Assembly: GCF_030817215.1 (NCBI RefSeq)
Contig: NZ_JAUSZA010000001.1
Coordinates: 2,082,501 to 2,146,500, forward strand
DNA length: 64,000 nt
Direction of reading: 5' to 3'
Source: Paenibacillus sp. V4I3
GTDB lineage: Bacteria; Bacillota; Bacilli; Paenibacillales; NBRC-103111
Shown: piece after piece, positions 1 through 9,138 of the stretch
Numbering within the stretch: the first letter of the stretch is position 1
How the letters are laid out: every line of letters begins with the position of its first letter
Notes under the pieces: generated by a model
Databases searched by the model: none
The model's input: only the letters and a program-made list of their open reading frames with translations
Told to the model about the DNA's origin: nothing
Position numbers and translations under genes: made by a program

Positions 1-398
1 ATGCTTTAGAAGATAAAAAGCTTCCTGTTTACGGAGACGGTCTTAATGTAAGAGATTGGCTGCATGTTTCGGATCATGCAGCGGCTATTGATCTTGTTCT
101 TCATCAAGGTGAAGCAGGAGAGGTTTATAACATTGGGGGAAATAATGAACACCCCAATATCGAAATCGTCGAGCTCATCCTAGAGGCGCTCGGAAAAAGT
201 AATTCGCTAGTCCAATTCGTGCAGGACCGCCTTGGACATGACAGACGCTACGCGATTGATGCGAGCAAGATCAGACGGGAACTGGGATGGGTACCTCAGA
301 TCAGCTTCCAGCAAGGGATCAAAGATACCATCGTATGGTACTTGGAGAACCCGCAGTGGTGGCAAGATGTAAAGGCCAGAGCATACAGTAGTATCTAG
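1..398 (+). CDS. rfbB: dTDP-glucose 4,6-dehydratase, C-terminal part (5' end outside window)
   Basis: The window opens inside this gene. The frame begins at base 3 and stops at 396-398, giving about 131 residues. The visible part reads LPVYGDGLNVRDWLHVSDH, the late-domain signature of RfbB/RmlB, followed by YNIGG and a C-terminal GWVPQISFQQGI segment typical of extended SDR dehydratases. The enzyme converts dTDP-glucose to dTDP-4-keto-6-deoxyglucose in the cytoplasm. That product is the substrate of both the WecE-type aminotransferase just downstream and the dTDP-rhamnose branch that ends in RfbD at 2587. The catalytic YxxxK and the Rossmann glycine motif lie outside the window and cannot be checked. 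Confidence 0.9.
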   Translation, partial: ALEDKKLPVYGDGLNVRDWLHVSDHAAAIDLVLHQGEAGEVYNIGGNNEHPNIEIVELILEALGKSNSLVQFVQDRLGHDRRYAIDASKIRRELGWVPQISFQQGIKDTIVWYLENPQWWQDVKARAYSSI

Positions 399-450
399 TG
401 GAGTGGAGCAGACAATTATTAATTACTCATTGTGAGGAAGTTGGCTAAAT

Positions 451-1629
451 ATGAAAATACCTTTCAATAGACCTCCTGCGGTAGGGGAAATCGAGAAGCA
501 TCTCCAGCAGGTTGTGGAGAGTTTTCATCATTCAGGTGATGGACAGTATACCAAAAAATGCAACAATTGGTTTGAGACACATTTTGCTTGCGATAAAGTC
601 TTATTGACGACCTCCTGTACGCATTCTTTGGAAATGTGTGCGATCTTATCGGATCTCAAGGGTGGCGACGAAGTTATTATGCCGTCCTATACATTCGTAT
701 CTACCGCTAATGCTTTTGTACTTCGCGGAGCTCGTATCGTGTATGTGGATATTAGGCCTGATACGATGAATATCGATGAAACGCTCATTGAGCAGGCGAT
801 CACAGAAAGAACAAAGGTTATCGTTCCTGTTCATTATGGCGGGGTGGCGTGTGAGATGGATACCATTATGCGTATTGCGAACCAATATAATCTTCTTGTG
901 GTTGAGGACGCTGCACAAGGTGTGATGAGCACTTATAAAGGAAGAGCGCTTGGCACAATCGGTCATCTGGGCTGCTTCAGCTTCCACGAGACGAAAAATT
1001 ATTCGTGCGGTGAAGGCGGAGCTATTCTAATCAATGATGAACGGTTTAAGGAACGGGCGGAAATTGTCCGCGAGAAAGGAACGAATCGTTCCCGATATTT
1101 CCGAGGAGAAATTGATAAATATTCCTGGGTAGACGTGGGCTCCTCTTACTTACCCAGCGAATTCAATGCAGCGATCCTTTATAGTCAACTTGAAATGGCT
1201 ATACCTATTAATGAAGACCGCCAGCGCAGCTGGAATCTTTATTATAACTTACTTCAGCCTTTAGCCTCGGCTAAATACATCGAACTTCCGACGGTTCCGG
1301 ACGAATGCGAGCATAATGCCCACATGTTTTATATTAAGGTGCAGGATTTAGAGACCCGATTAAGCTTACATACTTTTCTAATGAAAAATGGTATTACGAG
1401 TTCTTCCCATTACGGACCTCTTCATAGCTCATTATTGGGACTACAAACGGGCACTATGACTGGTTCTGATCGCTTCACGACACAGGAGAGTATGCGGCTG
1501 CTTCGCTTACCACTGTATTACGGATTAGAAGAAGTGAAGATCAGATATGTTGTTGAACAGCTGGATGTTTTCTTCGACCGCCAAACGGAGAAGTCACTTA
1601 TGGTGATGGAGGACAGAATCACAGGGTAA
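451..1629 (+). CDS. wecE: dTDP-4-amino-4,6-dideoxygalactose transaminase
   Basis: This is a PLP-dependent DegT/DnrJ/EryC1 aminotransferase. It moves an amino group from glutamate to C4 of dTDP-4-keto-6-deoxyglucose, making dTDP-4-amino-4,6-dideoxy-D-galactose. It is very close to the WecE/RffA subgroup: GGDEVIMPSYTFVSTANAF at residues 71-89, RPDTMNIDETLI at about 102-113, VEDAAQGVMSTYKGRALG near 151-168, and the PLP-binding Lys182 in HETKNY. Its 392 residues are slightly more than the enterobacterial enzyme, with a short extra C-terminal tail. A GAGGAAG ribosome site precedes the ATG. It follows rfbB by 52 bp and precedes a GT2 gene by 16 bp, so it sits in one operon with its substrate supplier. 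Confidence 0.92.
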   Translation: MKIPFNRPPAVGEIEKHLQQVVESFHHSGDGQYTKKCNNWFETHFACDKVLLTTSCTHSLEMCAILSDLKGGDEVIMPSYTFVSTANAFVLRGARIVYVDIRPDTMNIDETLIEQAITERTKVIVPVHYGGVACEMDTIMRIANQYNLLVVEDAAQGVMSTYKGRALGTIGHLGCFSFHETKNYSCGEGGAILINDERFKERAEIVREKGTNRSRYFRGEIDKYSWVDVGSSYLPSEFNAAILYSQLEMAIPINEDRQRSWNLYYNLLQPLASAKYIELPTVPDECEHNAHMFYIKVQDLETRLSLHTFLMKNGITSSSHYGPLHSSLLGLQTGTMTGSDRFTTQESMRLLRLPLYYGLEEVKIRYVVEQLDVFFDRQTEKSLMVMEDRITG

Positions 1630-1645
1630 AGGAAGGAGATTCAGC

Positions 1646-2560
1646 ATGGAGCAAACAGCGATAGAAGCTGATCTGGTTTCTGTTATTGTACCTATCTATA
1701 ATGGACAGAAATTTATTGAAACAACGGTGCGCAGTATTCTCGCGCAAGATTATAAGCCAGTTGAAATTATTATCATTAACGATGGATCTACAGATAGTTC
1801 GTCGGAAATTGTAAAGAGCATCTCCAGTGAATTGACGGTTTTGGAACAAACCAACCTCGGAGTAGCCTATGCAAGAAACAAGGGTCTAGCTTTAGCAAAA
1901 GGGAAATACGTCTTGTTTCTTGATCAAGATGATGTCATAGAACCAACCTTCTTGTCCCGGACAGTTAACGTCATTCAGCAATCGAATTGTATCGGCGTTG
2001 TCGCCAACGGCTATCTCATTGATGATGATGGCAACAAGATAAAGAAAATTTACAAGTCTAAGCGGACAAAGGTTGACCTGAAGGAAATGTGTGTCAACAA
2101 TCAAATTTTCACCCCTTCTCAAGTGTTGCTAGATAAGAATAAACTTGTTCTGTCCGGCGGCTTCGATGCTGAATTAGCTGGAGATGACGGAGGTGCCGTA
2201 GCGGAAGACTGGGAATTATGGATACGACTGTTGAAGGAAGGGAATATCCTCTATCTGAATGAATTCCTCGTCAACTACCGGATTCATGCTAACAATAGCT
2301 TCAAGTATCTCGAAAAAATCCTGCGAAGCGAACTGAAAATCGTGGAACATTCCATGGCCGGTATTGGAAATCATAAAGTACTAAAGGGGTATAGATATTT
2401 ATTCTATTCTTACAAAGCAGCCAAGTATAACGGAGATTGGAGTTCGGGAAGATCGGCCTTACTCAGAGCCTTGCAGTTGAATCCGCGCTTCCTCATTCAT
2501 CCAAGACTATATTATTACTCCTTCTACCTAACATTTAAATACTGCAAAAGTGCTTTCTAG
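1646..2560 (+). CDS. GT2-family glycosyltransferase
   Basis: This is a family 2 glycosyltransferase with a GT-A fold, probably soluble or membrane-attached at the cytoplasmic face. The N-terminus has VSVIVPIYNGQKFIETTV and INDGSTDSSSEIV (nucleotide-sugar binding). LFLDQDDVIEP at about residues 91-101 carries the DxD-type metal site, and AEDWELWIRLL holds the usual catalytic-region ED. No membrane helix is evident. An AAGGAGA site lies just before the ATG. The 304 residues match single-domain enzymes that add one sugar to a lipid-linked repeat unit. Donor and acceptor cannot be read from sequence; the neighbours suggest a dTDP- or UDP-sugar. Confidence 0.85.
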   Translation: MEQTAIEADLVSVIVPIYNGQKFIETTVRSILAQDYKPVEIIIINDGSTDSSSEIVKSISSELTVLEQTNLGVAYARNKGLALAKGKYVLFLDQDDVIEPTFLSRTVNVIQQSNCIGVVANGYLIDDDGNKIKKIYKSKRTKVDLKEMCVNNQIFTPSQVLLDKNKLVLSGGFDAELAGDDGGAVAEDWELWIRLLKEGNILYLNEFLVNYRIHANNSFKYLEKILRSELKIVEHSMAGIGNHKVLKGYRYLFYSYKAAKYNGDWSSGRSALLRALQLNPRFLIHPRLYYYSFYLTFKYCKSAF

Positions 2561-2586
2561 TGTAGGTGAGTGAGAAAGGTGACGCT

Positions 2587-3453
2587 ATGCGCGTACTCAT
2601 AACAGGAGGGAATGGGCAGGTTGGTTCGGAAGTCGTGGATCTCTTTCAACCGCATTATGATGTGCATTCCTTTAGTCGGGATGCTATGAATGTGACGAAT
2701 TCAGCTCAGGTTAGTGAGATCGTAGCTAAAATTCAGCCAGATGTCATTATTCATTGCGCGGCCTATACGGCAGTAGACCAGGCGGAGCAAGAGCAGGAAC
2801 GCGCTTACGAGATAAATGCACTCGGCACTAGGAATGTTGCTATCGCAGCTCAGCAGTTAAGTGCCAAACTCGTTTACATTAGCACGGATTATGTGTTTGA
2901 TGGCAAGAAGGAGGAGCCTTATGTGGAAGAAGACACACCGTCTCCACTAGGTGTTTATGGCAAATCAAAGCTAGCTGGTGAGATGTACGTTTCCACTTTG
3001 TGCGACAAGTATTTCGTTGTTAGAACTTCTTGGGTGTATGGGCGGTATGGAGATAACTTTGTAAAGAAGCTCCTCAAGCAGTCTCGGAAACAAAAGCAGT
3101 TCCATGTTGTTGAGGATCAGATTGGCTCACCTACCTCTGCGTTAGAGTTAGCGAGGTTTCTTTTCAAGCTGGTGGGCACAAAGAAGTACGGCTATTATCA
3201 CGCGGCCAATCAAGGTGCTTGCTCGTGGTTTGAATTCGCAAAGGCGATTGTTAAATGCCGACAGCTGGAACATGTTACGGTTCTACCTTGTGTCACGGAA
3301 GTTGCCATTGGTAGGGCACAGCGACCTTCTTATTCGGTATTGGACAGTCAGAAAGCAAGGGAGTTCGGATGGGATTTGCTAGGTAACTGGCAAGATTCAC
3401 TCGCTCATTTCTTGCAGCATTATCAAGAGCAGGATGACGTTAACGAAGGATAA
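2587..3453 (+). CDS. rfbD: dTDP-4-dehydrorhamnose reductase
   Basis: This SDR-family reductase makes the last step to dTDP-L-rhamnose, reducing dTDP-4-dehydrorhamnose with NAD(P)H. It starts MRVLITGGNGQVG, the Rossmann nucleotide-binding loop. It has the family signatures CAAYTAVDQAE, YISTDYVFDG and the YGKSK catalytic YxxxK, then RTSWVYG. I chose the ATG at 2587 rather than an in-frame GTG at 2566, because GAGAAAGGTG lies a normal distance before it and the extra seven residues match nothing. The length of 288 aa is usual. RfbA and RfbC are not in the window and presumably lie upstream. Confidence 0.92.
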   Translation: MRVLITGGNGQVGSEVVDLFQPHYDVHSFSRDAMNVTNSAQVSEIVAKIQPDVIIHCAAYTAVDQAEQEQERAYEINALGTRNVAIAAQQLSAKLVYISTDYVFDGKKEEPYVEEDTPSPLGVYGKSKLAGEMYVSTLCDKYFVVRTSWVYGRYGDNFVKKLLKQSRKQKQFHVVEDQIGSPTSALELARFLFKLVGTKKYGYYHAANQGACSWFEFAKAIVKCRQLEHVTVLPCVTEVAIGRAQRPSYSVLDSQKAREFGWDLLGNWQDSLAHFLQHYQEQDDVNEG

Positions 3454-3517
3454 GGGCTAGCCACACAACGAATGATACAAATCGTATCGAATAAAAAAAT
3501 TATGAGGAGCCATGTCT

Positions 3518-4408
3518 ATGAAAACAGTAAAAAAAGCAATTATCCCCGCAGCAGGGCTTGGCACGAGATTCTTACCGGCAACGAAGGCGATGCCCAAGGA
3601 AATGCTTCCGATCATTGATAAGCCTACGATTCAATACATTGTGGAGGAAGCCATTGAATCTGGCATTGAAGATATTATCATCGTTACGGGAAAAGGAAAG
3701 CGGGCTATCGAGGATCATTTTGATAACGCCTTTGAGCTGGAATATAAGTTGATGGAGGCCGGAAAGTTAGAGCTACTGAAAGAAGTGCAGCGTTCCTCCA
3801 AAGTTGAAATTCACTACATTAGACAGAAAGAACCGAAGGGGCTGGGTCACGCCATCTGGTGTGCGCGCCGCTTTATCGGGGATGAGCCTTTTGCCGTATT
3901 GCTAGGAGACGATATTGTTTCCGCTCAGGTCCCCTGCTTGAGGCAGTTGATCCAACAGTATGAGACGACTGGGGCTTCTGTCATTGGCGTTCAAACCGTA
4001 CCTGATGATCAAACGTACCGCTATGGCATCGTGGATCCATTGAAGCAAAAGGGAAGGCTGTATCAGGTGAATAACTTCATCGAGAAGCCGCCGCTTGGTC
4101 AAGCCCCATCCAATTTGGCGATCATGGGTCGCTATATTCTGACACCGGAAATTTTTCAATTCCTGGAGCTGCACGAAACCGGTGCAGGTGGTGAGATCCA
4201 GCTGACGGATGCAATTCAGAAATTGAATGAAATCCAGCAGGCTTACGCCTACAATTTTGAGGGCATTCGATATGATGTCGGCGAGAAGCTTGGTTTTATT
4301 CTAACAACATTAGACTTTGGCCTCAGCAACAATGAACTGCGATATCCGCTGCTGGCTGCCATTGAATCACTGATCGAACGCGAGAAAGGGTTAAAGCTTC
4401 TGGGCTGA
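3518..4408 (+). CDS. galU: UTP-glucose-1-phosphate uridylyltransferase
   Basis: GalU/GtaB makes UDP-glucose from glucose-1-phosphate and UTP, a precursor for surface glycans, teichoic-acid decoration and glycolipids. The N-terminus carries the nucleotidyltransferase motif [17 protein letters not shown], with the catalytic Arg and Lys. FAVLLGDD gives the metal-binding Asp, and FIEKPP and [10 protein letters not shown] follow as usual. Two ATGs are available. The GAGGAG site at 3504-3509 is only 2 nt from the ATG at 3512 but 8 nt from the ATG at 3518, so I prefer 3518 (296 aa). It sits between rfbD and a flippase gene in the same direction. Confidence 0.93.
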   Translation: MKTVKKAIIPAAGLGTRFLPATKAMPKEMLPIIDKPTIQYIVEEAIESGIEDIIIVTGKGKRAIEDHFDNAFELEYKLMEAGKLELLKEVQRSSKVEIHYIRQKEPKGLGHAIWCARRFIGDEPFAVLLGDDIVSAQVPCLRQLIQQYETTGASVIGVQTVPDDQTYRYGIVDPLKQKGRLYQVNNFIEKPPLGQAPSNLAIMGRYILTPEIFQFLELHETGAGGEIQLTDAIQKLNEIQQAYAYNFEGIRYDVGEKLGFILTTLDFGLSNNELRYPLLAAIESLIEREKGLKLLG

Positions 4409-4440
4409 GACGGAACGGAATCATTTCGATAGGAGAGTTG

Positions 4441-5826
4441 GTGTTTCGAGTGAGCAATCCATTGGCCCTGAAAGTCAATCGAGTGGTTCCACTAATGAAG
4501 GGGTTAATGAAAGGCAAGGATACGGTGTCTACTTCAATCAGGGCACTGTTGGCGAGTATGTTCATCCTTGGATTGAACATGCTGACTGGCATCATGACGA
4601 GTCGGTTCCTCGGTCCAAGCGGACGGGGGGATCATGCAACGATGATCCTTTGGCCGCAGTTTCTAGCCTTTGTCATGACAATAGGTATGCATTCCGCTGT
4701 GGTCTACAACATGAAGAAGTATCCCGAGGACGCCGGGAAGTTGTATATATCGTCACTACTGCTAAGCTGTGCGTCTGGTATTGTCGCCTGTGCAATCGGT
4801 GTTTATTTCATTCCGATATGGCTCAGTACCTATTCCTCTCAGGTCATACAGTTCGCACAGGGGGCGATGATTATTACCCCGGTTATTTTATTAACATTTG
4901 TGAATAACGCTGTTTTACGAGCACGTAATGAATTTGCGCTATTTAATTTCGTGCGGTATTTAATGCCGATTGCAACGCTGATTATGCTGCTGTGTTTCTT
5001 GGCAGCAGGGAGGTTAACTCCTTTCACATCGGCTATCGCCTACTTGGGACCGAATGTGCCGATTGTAATTTGGTTAACGATTCGCCTGCTGCGGATATAC
5101 AGGGTACAGTGGCGAGGCTCATGGGTATCTATGAAGAGGAATATTAAGTATGGTCTGGGCTCCTATGGCATTGACTTGCTCGGCAATATGAGCCTGTATG
5201 TTGATCAACTTATTGTTATCCGTTTGCTATCATCCGCTGATTTAGGATTGTATGTCGTGGCCGTTAGCCTGTCACGTATGGCAAATATTTTCTCGCAGTC
5301 CCTTTCCTTAATCTTGTTTCCTAAATCTTCCGGTTTGCCGAAGGATGAAGTCATCGCAATGACGGTTCGTGCATTTCGAGTCAGTACGTTCATTTCGATA
5401 TTGGCTGCGATAGCAGCTATGCTCGTTGCACCTTATGTGTTGATTATTTTATACGGCAGTGACTTCAAAAGCGCAGTTTCCGTCTTTCGTCTTCTCATTC
5501 TGGAAGTGGTTATAACAGGGTCAAGTATGGTCATATCCCAAGCCTATATGGCGCTTGGCCGTCCAGGTATTGTAACGATGATGTACGCAGTTGGGCTAGG
5601 TGTAATGGTACCATTGCTCTTCTGGTTTGTCCCGGTTTTTGGTATTACCGGAGCGGGCATGGCGATGCTGCTGGCTGCTATTATTCGATTAGGTTTTATC
5701 CTAGTAAATTTCCCGCTGACGTTAAAAGTCCCTTTCCCGCACATTTTCAAATTCACCGAAGACATGGGATGGGTGAAGCAAATCATGCTTAGCAAGCTTA
5801 AGGGTTATAAAAATGCGACGGATTAG
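4441..5826 (+). CDS. oligosaccharide flippase of the Wzx/MOP type
   Basis: This is a polytopic membrane protein of about 460 residues with some 12-14 hydrophobic segments, in the pattern of the polysaccharide branch of the MOP superfamily. An early segment reads LGPSGRGDHATM, a common feature of these flippases after the first helix. Such proteins turn undecaprenyl-linked repeat units from the cytoplasmic to the outer face. The start is unclear: TTG 4438, GTG 4441 and GTG 4450 are in frame, with an AGGAG site at 4431-4435. GTG 4441 gives a 5-nt spacing and is used here. It starts 32 bp after galU and ends just before manC. Confidence 0.85.
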   Translation: MFRVSNPLALKVNRVVPLMKGLMKGKDTVSTSIRALLASMFILGLNMLTGIMTSRFLGPSGRGDHATMILWPQFLAFVMTIGMHSAVVYNMKKYPEDAGKLYISSLLLSCASGIVACAIGVYFIPIWLSTYSSQVIQFAQGAMIITPVILLTFVNNAVLRARNEFALFNFVRYLMPIATLIMLLCFLAAGRLTPFTSAIAYLGPNVPIVIWLTIRLLRIYRVQWRGSWVSMKRNIKYGLGSYGIDLLGNMSLYVDQLIVIRLLSSADLGLYVVAVSLSRMANIFSQSLSLILFPKSSGLPKDEVIAMTVRAFRVSTFISILAAIAAMLVAPYVLIILYGSDFKSAVSVFRLLILEVVITGSSMVISQAYMALGRPGIVTMMYAVGLGVMVPLLFWFVPVFGITGAGMAMLLAAIIRLGFILVNFPLTLKVPFPHIFKFTEDMGWVKQIMLSKLKGYKNATD

Positions 5827-5838
5827 GATGTGGATGAA

Positions 5839-7221
5839 ATGAAGCTTGTACTGCTCTCGGGTGGCTCTGGCAAACGCTTGTGGCCGTTATCCAATGATTC
5901 TCGATCGAAACAGTTTCTGAAAGTGCTGGATAATCCAAATGGTGATTTGGAATCCATGGTGCAGCGAGTATGGCGTCAGCTTCAGGGGCTGAAGTTAAGC
6001 GATTCAGCTTTTGTAGCCACAGGGAGATCGCAAGTGGACATTCTTCAGAACCAGCTGGGTTCCGAAGTGCGTATGGTCGTGGAGCCCGAACGTCGAGATA
6101 CCTTTCCGGCAATCGCATTGGCGGCTACATACTTGTACTCAATCGAAGGGGTTAGCCTGAATGAGGTTATTACGATCGTCCCTGTTGATCCGTTTGTGGA
6201 AGCTTCCTTCTTTGAAGAAGTGACAAAGTTGGAACAAACCCTGCATGAATCCGGTGCAGATATTGCCCTTATGGGTGTTAAGCCGGCGCTTGCATCTGAG
6301 AAATATGGTTATATCGTACCGGATCAAAGTGAAGAGACGGCGTCCGAACAGACGTTTCGGAGGGTTAGCCACTTTAGGGAGAAGCCAGCACAATCGGATG
6401 CGGTAGCCTTAATCCAGCAGGGCGCACTTTGGAACTGCGGCGTGTTTGCTTTTAAGCTCGATTATCTTATTAATTTACTCTTGGAAAAGGGGCTGCCTAT
6501 TCACTACGAGGAGACGCTGAAGCAGTATAGCAAACTGCCGAAAATCAGCTTTGACTACGAGGTGATCGAAAAGGCTGAACATGTTATCGTTTCCCGATAT
6601 AACGGTGATTGGAAGGATTTGGGCACCTGGAATACATTAACTGAGGAGCTGACAAAGCCAGTCATGGGCAAAGGAATCATGACAGATGATTCGGTCAATA
6701 CACACATTGTCAATGAACTGGATATGCCGGTGACGGTACTAGGTTTATCGAATGTCGTTGTAGCCGTAAGTCCAGATGGTATCTTAGTCACTGACAAAGC
6801 CGCCAGCCCGAGAATAAAAGAGGTTATGAAATCAGTAGATTATAGGACCATGTACGAGGAAAGACGCTGGGGTCGCTATCAAGTTGTTGACTACAGCAAG
6901 TATGGGGAAGGTAATGAAGTTTTAACGAAACGGATTTGCGTGAAAGCCGGCAAAAATTTAAGCTACCATCTGCACGAAAAGCGAAGTGAGGTTTGGACTG
7001 TTATCGCGGGTCAAGGACAACTCATTTTAAACGAAAAATCCTTTGTTCTAGGGGCCGGAGACGTGCTGAAAATACCTGAGGGGATGAGACATGGGCTGCG
7101 GGCTGTAACGGATTTGGAGTTGATCGAGGTGCAGATTGGCTCAGATTTATTTGAAGAAGATATCATTCGTTTGAGTGCAGATTGGAATGAAATTGAGAAA
7201 ATAGAAATTCAAAGTATGTGA
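5839..7221 (+). CDS. manC: mannose-1-phosphate guanylyltransferase with C-terminal cupin domain
   Basis: The N-terminal part (about 1-340) is a nucleotidyltransferase starting MKLVLLSGGSGKRLWPLSN, the ManC/GMP signature, with the later FREKP motif. It makes GDP-mannose from mannose-1-phosphate and GTP. The last about 115 residues form a cupin of the type II phosphomannose isomerase kind: GRYQVVDY, LSYHLHEKRSEVW, GAGDVLKIPEGMRHGL. Bifunctional PMI-GMP enzymes have this layout, although a separate ManA is encoded at 48407-49372. An in-frame GTG lies at 5830, but family proteins begin MKLVLLSGG. The stop overlaps the region just before the next gene, so translation is probably coupled. Confidence 0.9.
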   Translation: MKLVLLSGGSGKRLWPLSNDSRSKQFLKVLDNPNGDLESMVQRVWRQLQGLKLSDSAFVATGRSQVDILQNQLGSEVRMVVEPERRDTFPAIALAATYLYSIEGVSLNEVITIVPVDPFVEASFFEEVTKLEQTLHESGADIALMGVKPALASEKYGYIVPDQSEETASEQTFRRVSHFREKPAQSDAVALIQQGALWNCGVFAFKLDYLINLLLEKGLPIHYEETLKQYSKLPKISFDYEVIEKAEHVIVSRYNGDWKDLGTWNTLTEELTKPVMGKGIMTDDSVNTHIVNELDMPVTVLGLSNVVVAVSPDGILVTDKAASPRIKEVMKSVDYRTMYEERRWGRYQVVDYSKYGEGNEVLTKRICVKAGKNLSYHLHEKRSEVWTVIAGQGQLILNEKSFVLGAGDVLKIPEGMRHGLRAVTDLELIEVQIGSDLFEEDIIRLSADWNEIEKIEIQSM

Positions 7222-7232
7222 GGGATGTAATC

Positions 7233-7859
7233 ATGCGGCTGAGCCAGGTGCATACAACGATTCGCAATAAGATAAACAAAATCCGCACACTGCTTTGGTA
7301 TCGATTCATGTTTAAGAAGTTCGGGGAAAACAGCTGCGTTTCTGCACCATTTTTCCCGTACAATACGGAATTCGTTGAGTTAGGTGAACAGGTTTTTATA
7401 GCGCCTAATGTGAGGATGGAAGTGCATTACCGTATTCCGGAGGGACCCATTGGATCGCTGCGAATTGGGAATCGTGTTGTTATAGGCCAAAGGGTAAACA
7501 TTTCATGCTGTGAATCATTAACGATCGGTGATGATGTTACGATTGCCGCGGGATGTTACATCTCAGACAACAATCATGGCATCGATCCGAGCGGGCCTAA
7601 CTATATGGCACAGCCGTTATCCAGTGCAAGAACAGAAATAGGCTCTGGGGTATGGCTGGGTCAAAATGTTGCGATACTTGCGGGTTCAAAGATCGGCGAA
7701 AGATCCATCATTGGGGCTGGAAGCATCGTTACTGGGGAAATCCCGCCTTACAGCATCGCCGTGGGTTCACCGGCAAGGGTCATCAAGCAATACTGCTTCG
7801 TAACAAAAGTTTGGAAAAAAGTGGTACGGACTGAAGCAACATTAAAAATGACCATATAA
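7233..7859 (+). CDS. left-handed beta-helix (hexapeptide) acyltransferase
   Basis: This is a hexapeptide-repeat acyltransferase of the maltose/galactoside O-acetyltransferase type. Imperfect repeats with a branched residue every six positions run through about residues 50-185 (IGNRVVIGQRVNIS, IGDDVTIAAGCYISDNNHG, IGAGSIVTGEIPP, SPARVIK). DNNHG supplies the conserved active-site His. The start at ATG 7233 has GAGGG 8 nt upstream; an in-frame GTG at 7218 overlaps manC and lacks a good site. In this operon it may acetylate a glycan or the 4-amino sugar made by WecE, which is inference. No transmembrane segment is visible. Confidence 0.83.
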   Translation: MRLSQVHTTIRNKINKIRTLLWYRFMFKKFGENSCVSAPFFPYNTEFVELGEQVFIAPNVRMEVHYRIPEGPIGSLRIGNRVVIGQRVNISCCESLTIGDDVTIAAGCYISDNNHGIDPSGPNYMAQPLSSARTEIGSGVWLGQNVAILAGSKIGERSIIGAGSIVTGEIPPYSIAVGSPARVIKQYCFVTKVWKKVVRTEATLKMTI

Positions 7860-7874
7860 CAGGAGGAGTAAAAA

Positions 7875-9047
7875 ATGGAGCAAAAAAGTAGAATTGGTGT
7901 TATAGGAACAGGTTTTATTTCCAAAGGATTGGTGATCGAAATTGAGAAAGCCTATGGTTTAAAGGTATCTCGCGTGCTAACTCGCCGAAATATTGACCAT
8001 TGTGGAGAATATCCGCTGAATGACCGATTGACTAATTCCGTGGACGAGCTGATTGAACATTCCGATGTGATTGTTGAATGCTGCGGAGATACGATTTATG
8101 GCACGGAGACGATCCTCCGCATTATGGAAGCATCCATCCCTGTCATCACGATCAATGCCGACTTGCAGGTGACAACGGGCTCCTATTTGGCGAGTAAAGG
8201 GTTTATTACCGAGGCTGAAGGTGATCAACCGGGATGTCTGGCTGCTCTACGCGAGAATGTGTTATCGATGGGCTTTAAACCGCTTGTTTACGGAAATATC
8301 AAAGGCTTTCTTAATCTGAACCCAAGCAAAGAGGATATGCTTTACTGGGCTAAGAAGCAAGGGCTCAATCTTGGTCTGCAGGTATCCTTCACCGATGGAA
8401 CGAAAGTGCAGATCGAACAGGCGCTTGTTGCCAATGGCCTAGGTGCGCGAGCTGCAGTACCAGGACTTTTGGGAACGGCATGTGAGGATGTACGAACTGG
8501 CGCCAATATTCAGGCAGAATATGCCAAAGGCTTAGGATATCCGATCAGTGATTATATCTTGTCTCCGAAATCTCCAGCTGGCGTATTCATAGCTGCAGAG
8601 CATGATGACCGCCATAAGGATTATCTGAGATACTTAAAGCTGGGGGACGGTCCATTCTATACGCTGTACACAACATTCCACCTATGCCATTTGGAAGTGG
8701 TAAAAACCATTCGCCGCGTGTTGGGTGGAGGAGGCGTTCTTCTGAATAACAGCACCAATCCGGCTGTTAGCATTGCATCGATCGCGAAGCGCCGCTTAGT
8801 ACCGGGTGAAGTGATTGAACGCGGTGTAGGCAGCTTTGAAGTTAGGGGTATCGCGGTGAATATGGAAGATCATTTAAATCATGTGCCTATTGGCTTGCTA
8901 ACGAATGCTGTTGTCCGCCAAACGGTCGAGGAAGGACAAATGCTTACCTTCCGTGATGTGGATATCCCAGACAGTATCGCCTTGAGTAGTTGGAAGGAAA
9001 TGGAACAAAATAGACGTAAAGAAGCGTTCGATTTATCTGCTTCCTAA
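7875..9047 (+). CDS. NAD(P)-binding oxidoreductase with C-terminal SAF domain
   Basis: The N-terminus IGVIGTGFISKGLVIEI is a Rossmann NAD(P)-binding motif like that of homoserine dehydrogenase. A long middle region follows (GLGARAAVPGLLGTACEDV). The last about 65 residues (RLVPGEVIERGVGSFEVRG, GQMLTFRDVDIP) look like an SAF domain, the fold shared by antifreeze proteins, sialate synthase C-termini and altronate dehydratase. Similar SAF oxidoreductases occur in Gram-positive glycan clusters, but the substrate is unknown to me. AGGAGGAG lies 7 nt before the ATG. It is a modification-enzyme candidate by context only. 390 aa, apparently complete. Confidence 0.75.
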   Translation: MEQKSRIGVIGTGFISKGLVIEIEKAYGLKVSRVLTRRNIDHCGEYPLNDRLTNSVDELIEHSDVIVECCGDTIYGTETILRIMEASIPVITINADLQVTTGSYLASKGFITEAEGDQPGCLAALRENVLSMGFKPLVYGNIKGFLNLNPSKEDMLYWAKKQGLNLGLQVSFTDGTKVQIEQALVANGLGARAAVPGLLGTACEDVRTGANIQAEYAKGLGYPISDYILSPKSPAGVFIAAEHDDRHKDYLRYLKLGDGPFYTLYTTFHLCHLEVVKTIRRVLGGGGVLLNNSTNPAVSIASIAKRRLVPGEVIERGVGSFEVRGIAVNMEDHLNHVPIGLLTNAVVRQTVEEGQMLTFRDVDIPDSIALSSWKEMEQNRRKEAFDLSAS

Positions 9048-9070
9048 TCTCGTATTTAACATGCATGCAG

Positions 9071-9104
9071 CAAGGCCTGACTTGGGTTTTCCAGGCAGGC
9101 CTTG
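9071..9104 (+). terminator. 9-bp perfect inverted repeat, probable weak terminator or processing hairpin
   Basis: CAAGGCCTG at 9071-9079 pairs exactly with CAGGCCTTG at 9096-9104, with a 16-nt loop. Only a weak T-rich stretch follows. It lies between the oxidoreductase and the GH26 gene and supports placing the GH26 start downstream, at 9139. Confidence 0.5.
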
Positions 9105-9138
9105 TACACTTTATTGCCTTGGTGTAAGGGAGGAAATG

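Noticed and set aside
9061-9138. N-terminal extension of the GH26 gene
   Set aside because: It runs through a 9-bp inverted repeat and precedes a proper signal peptide with its own AGGGAGG site at 9139.
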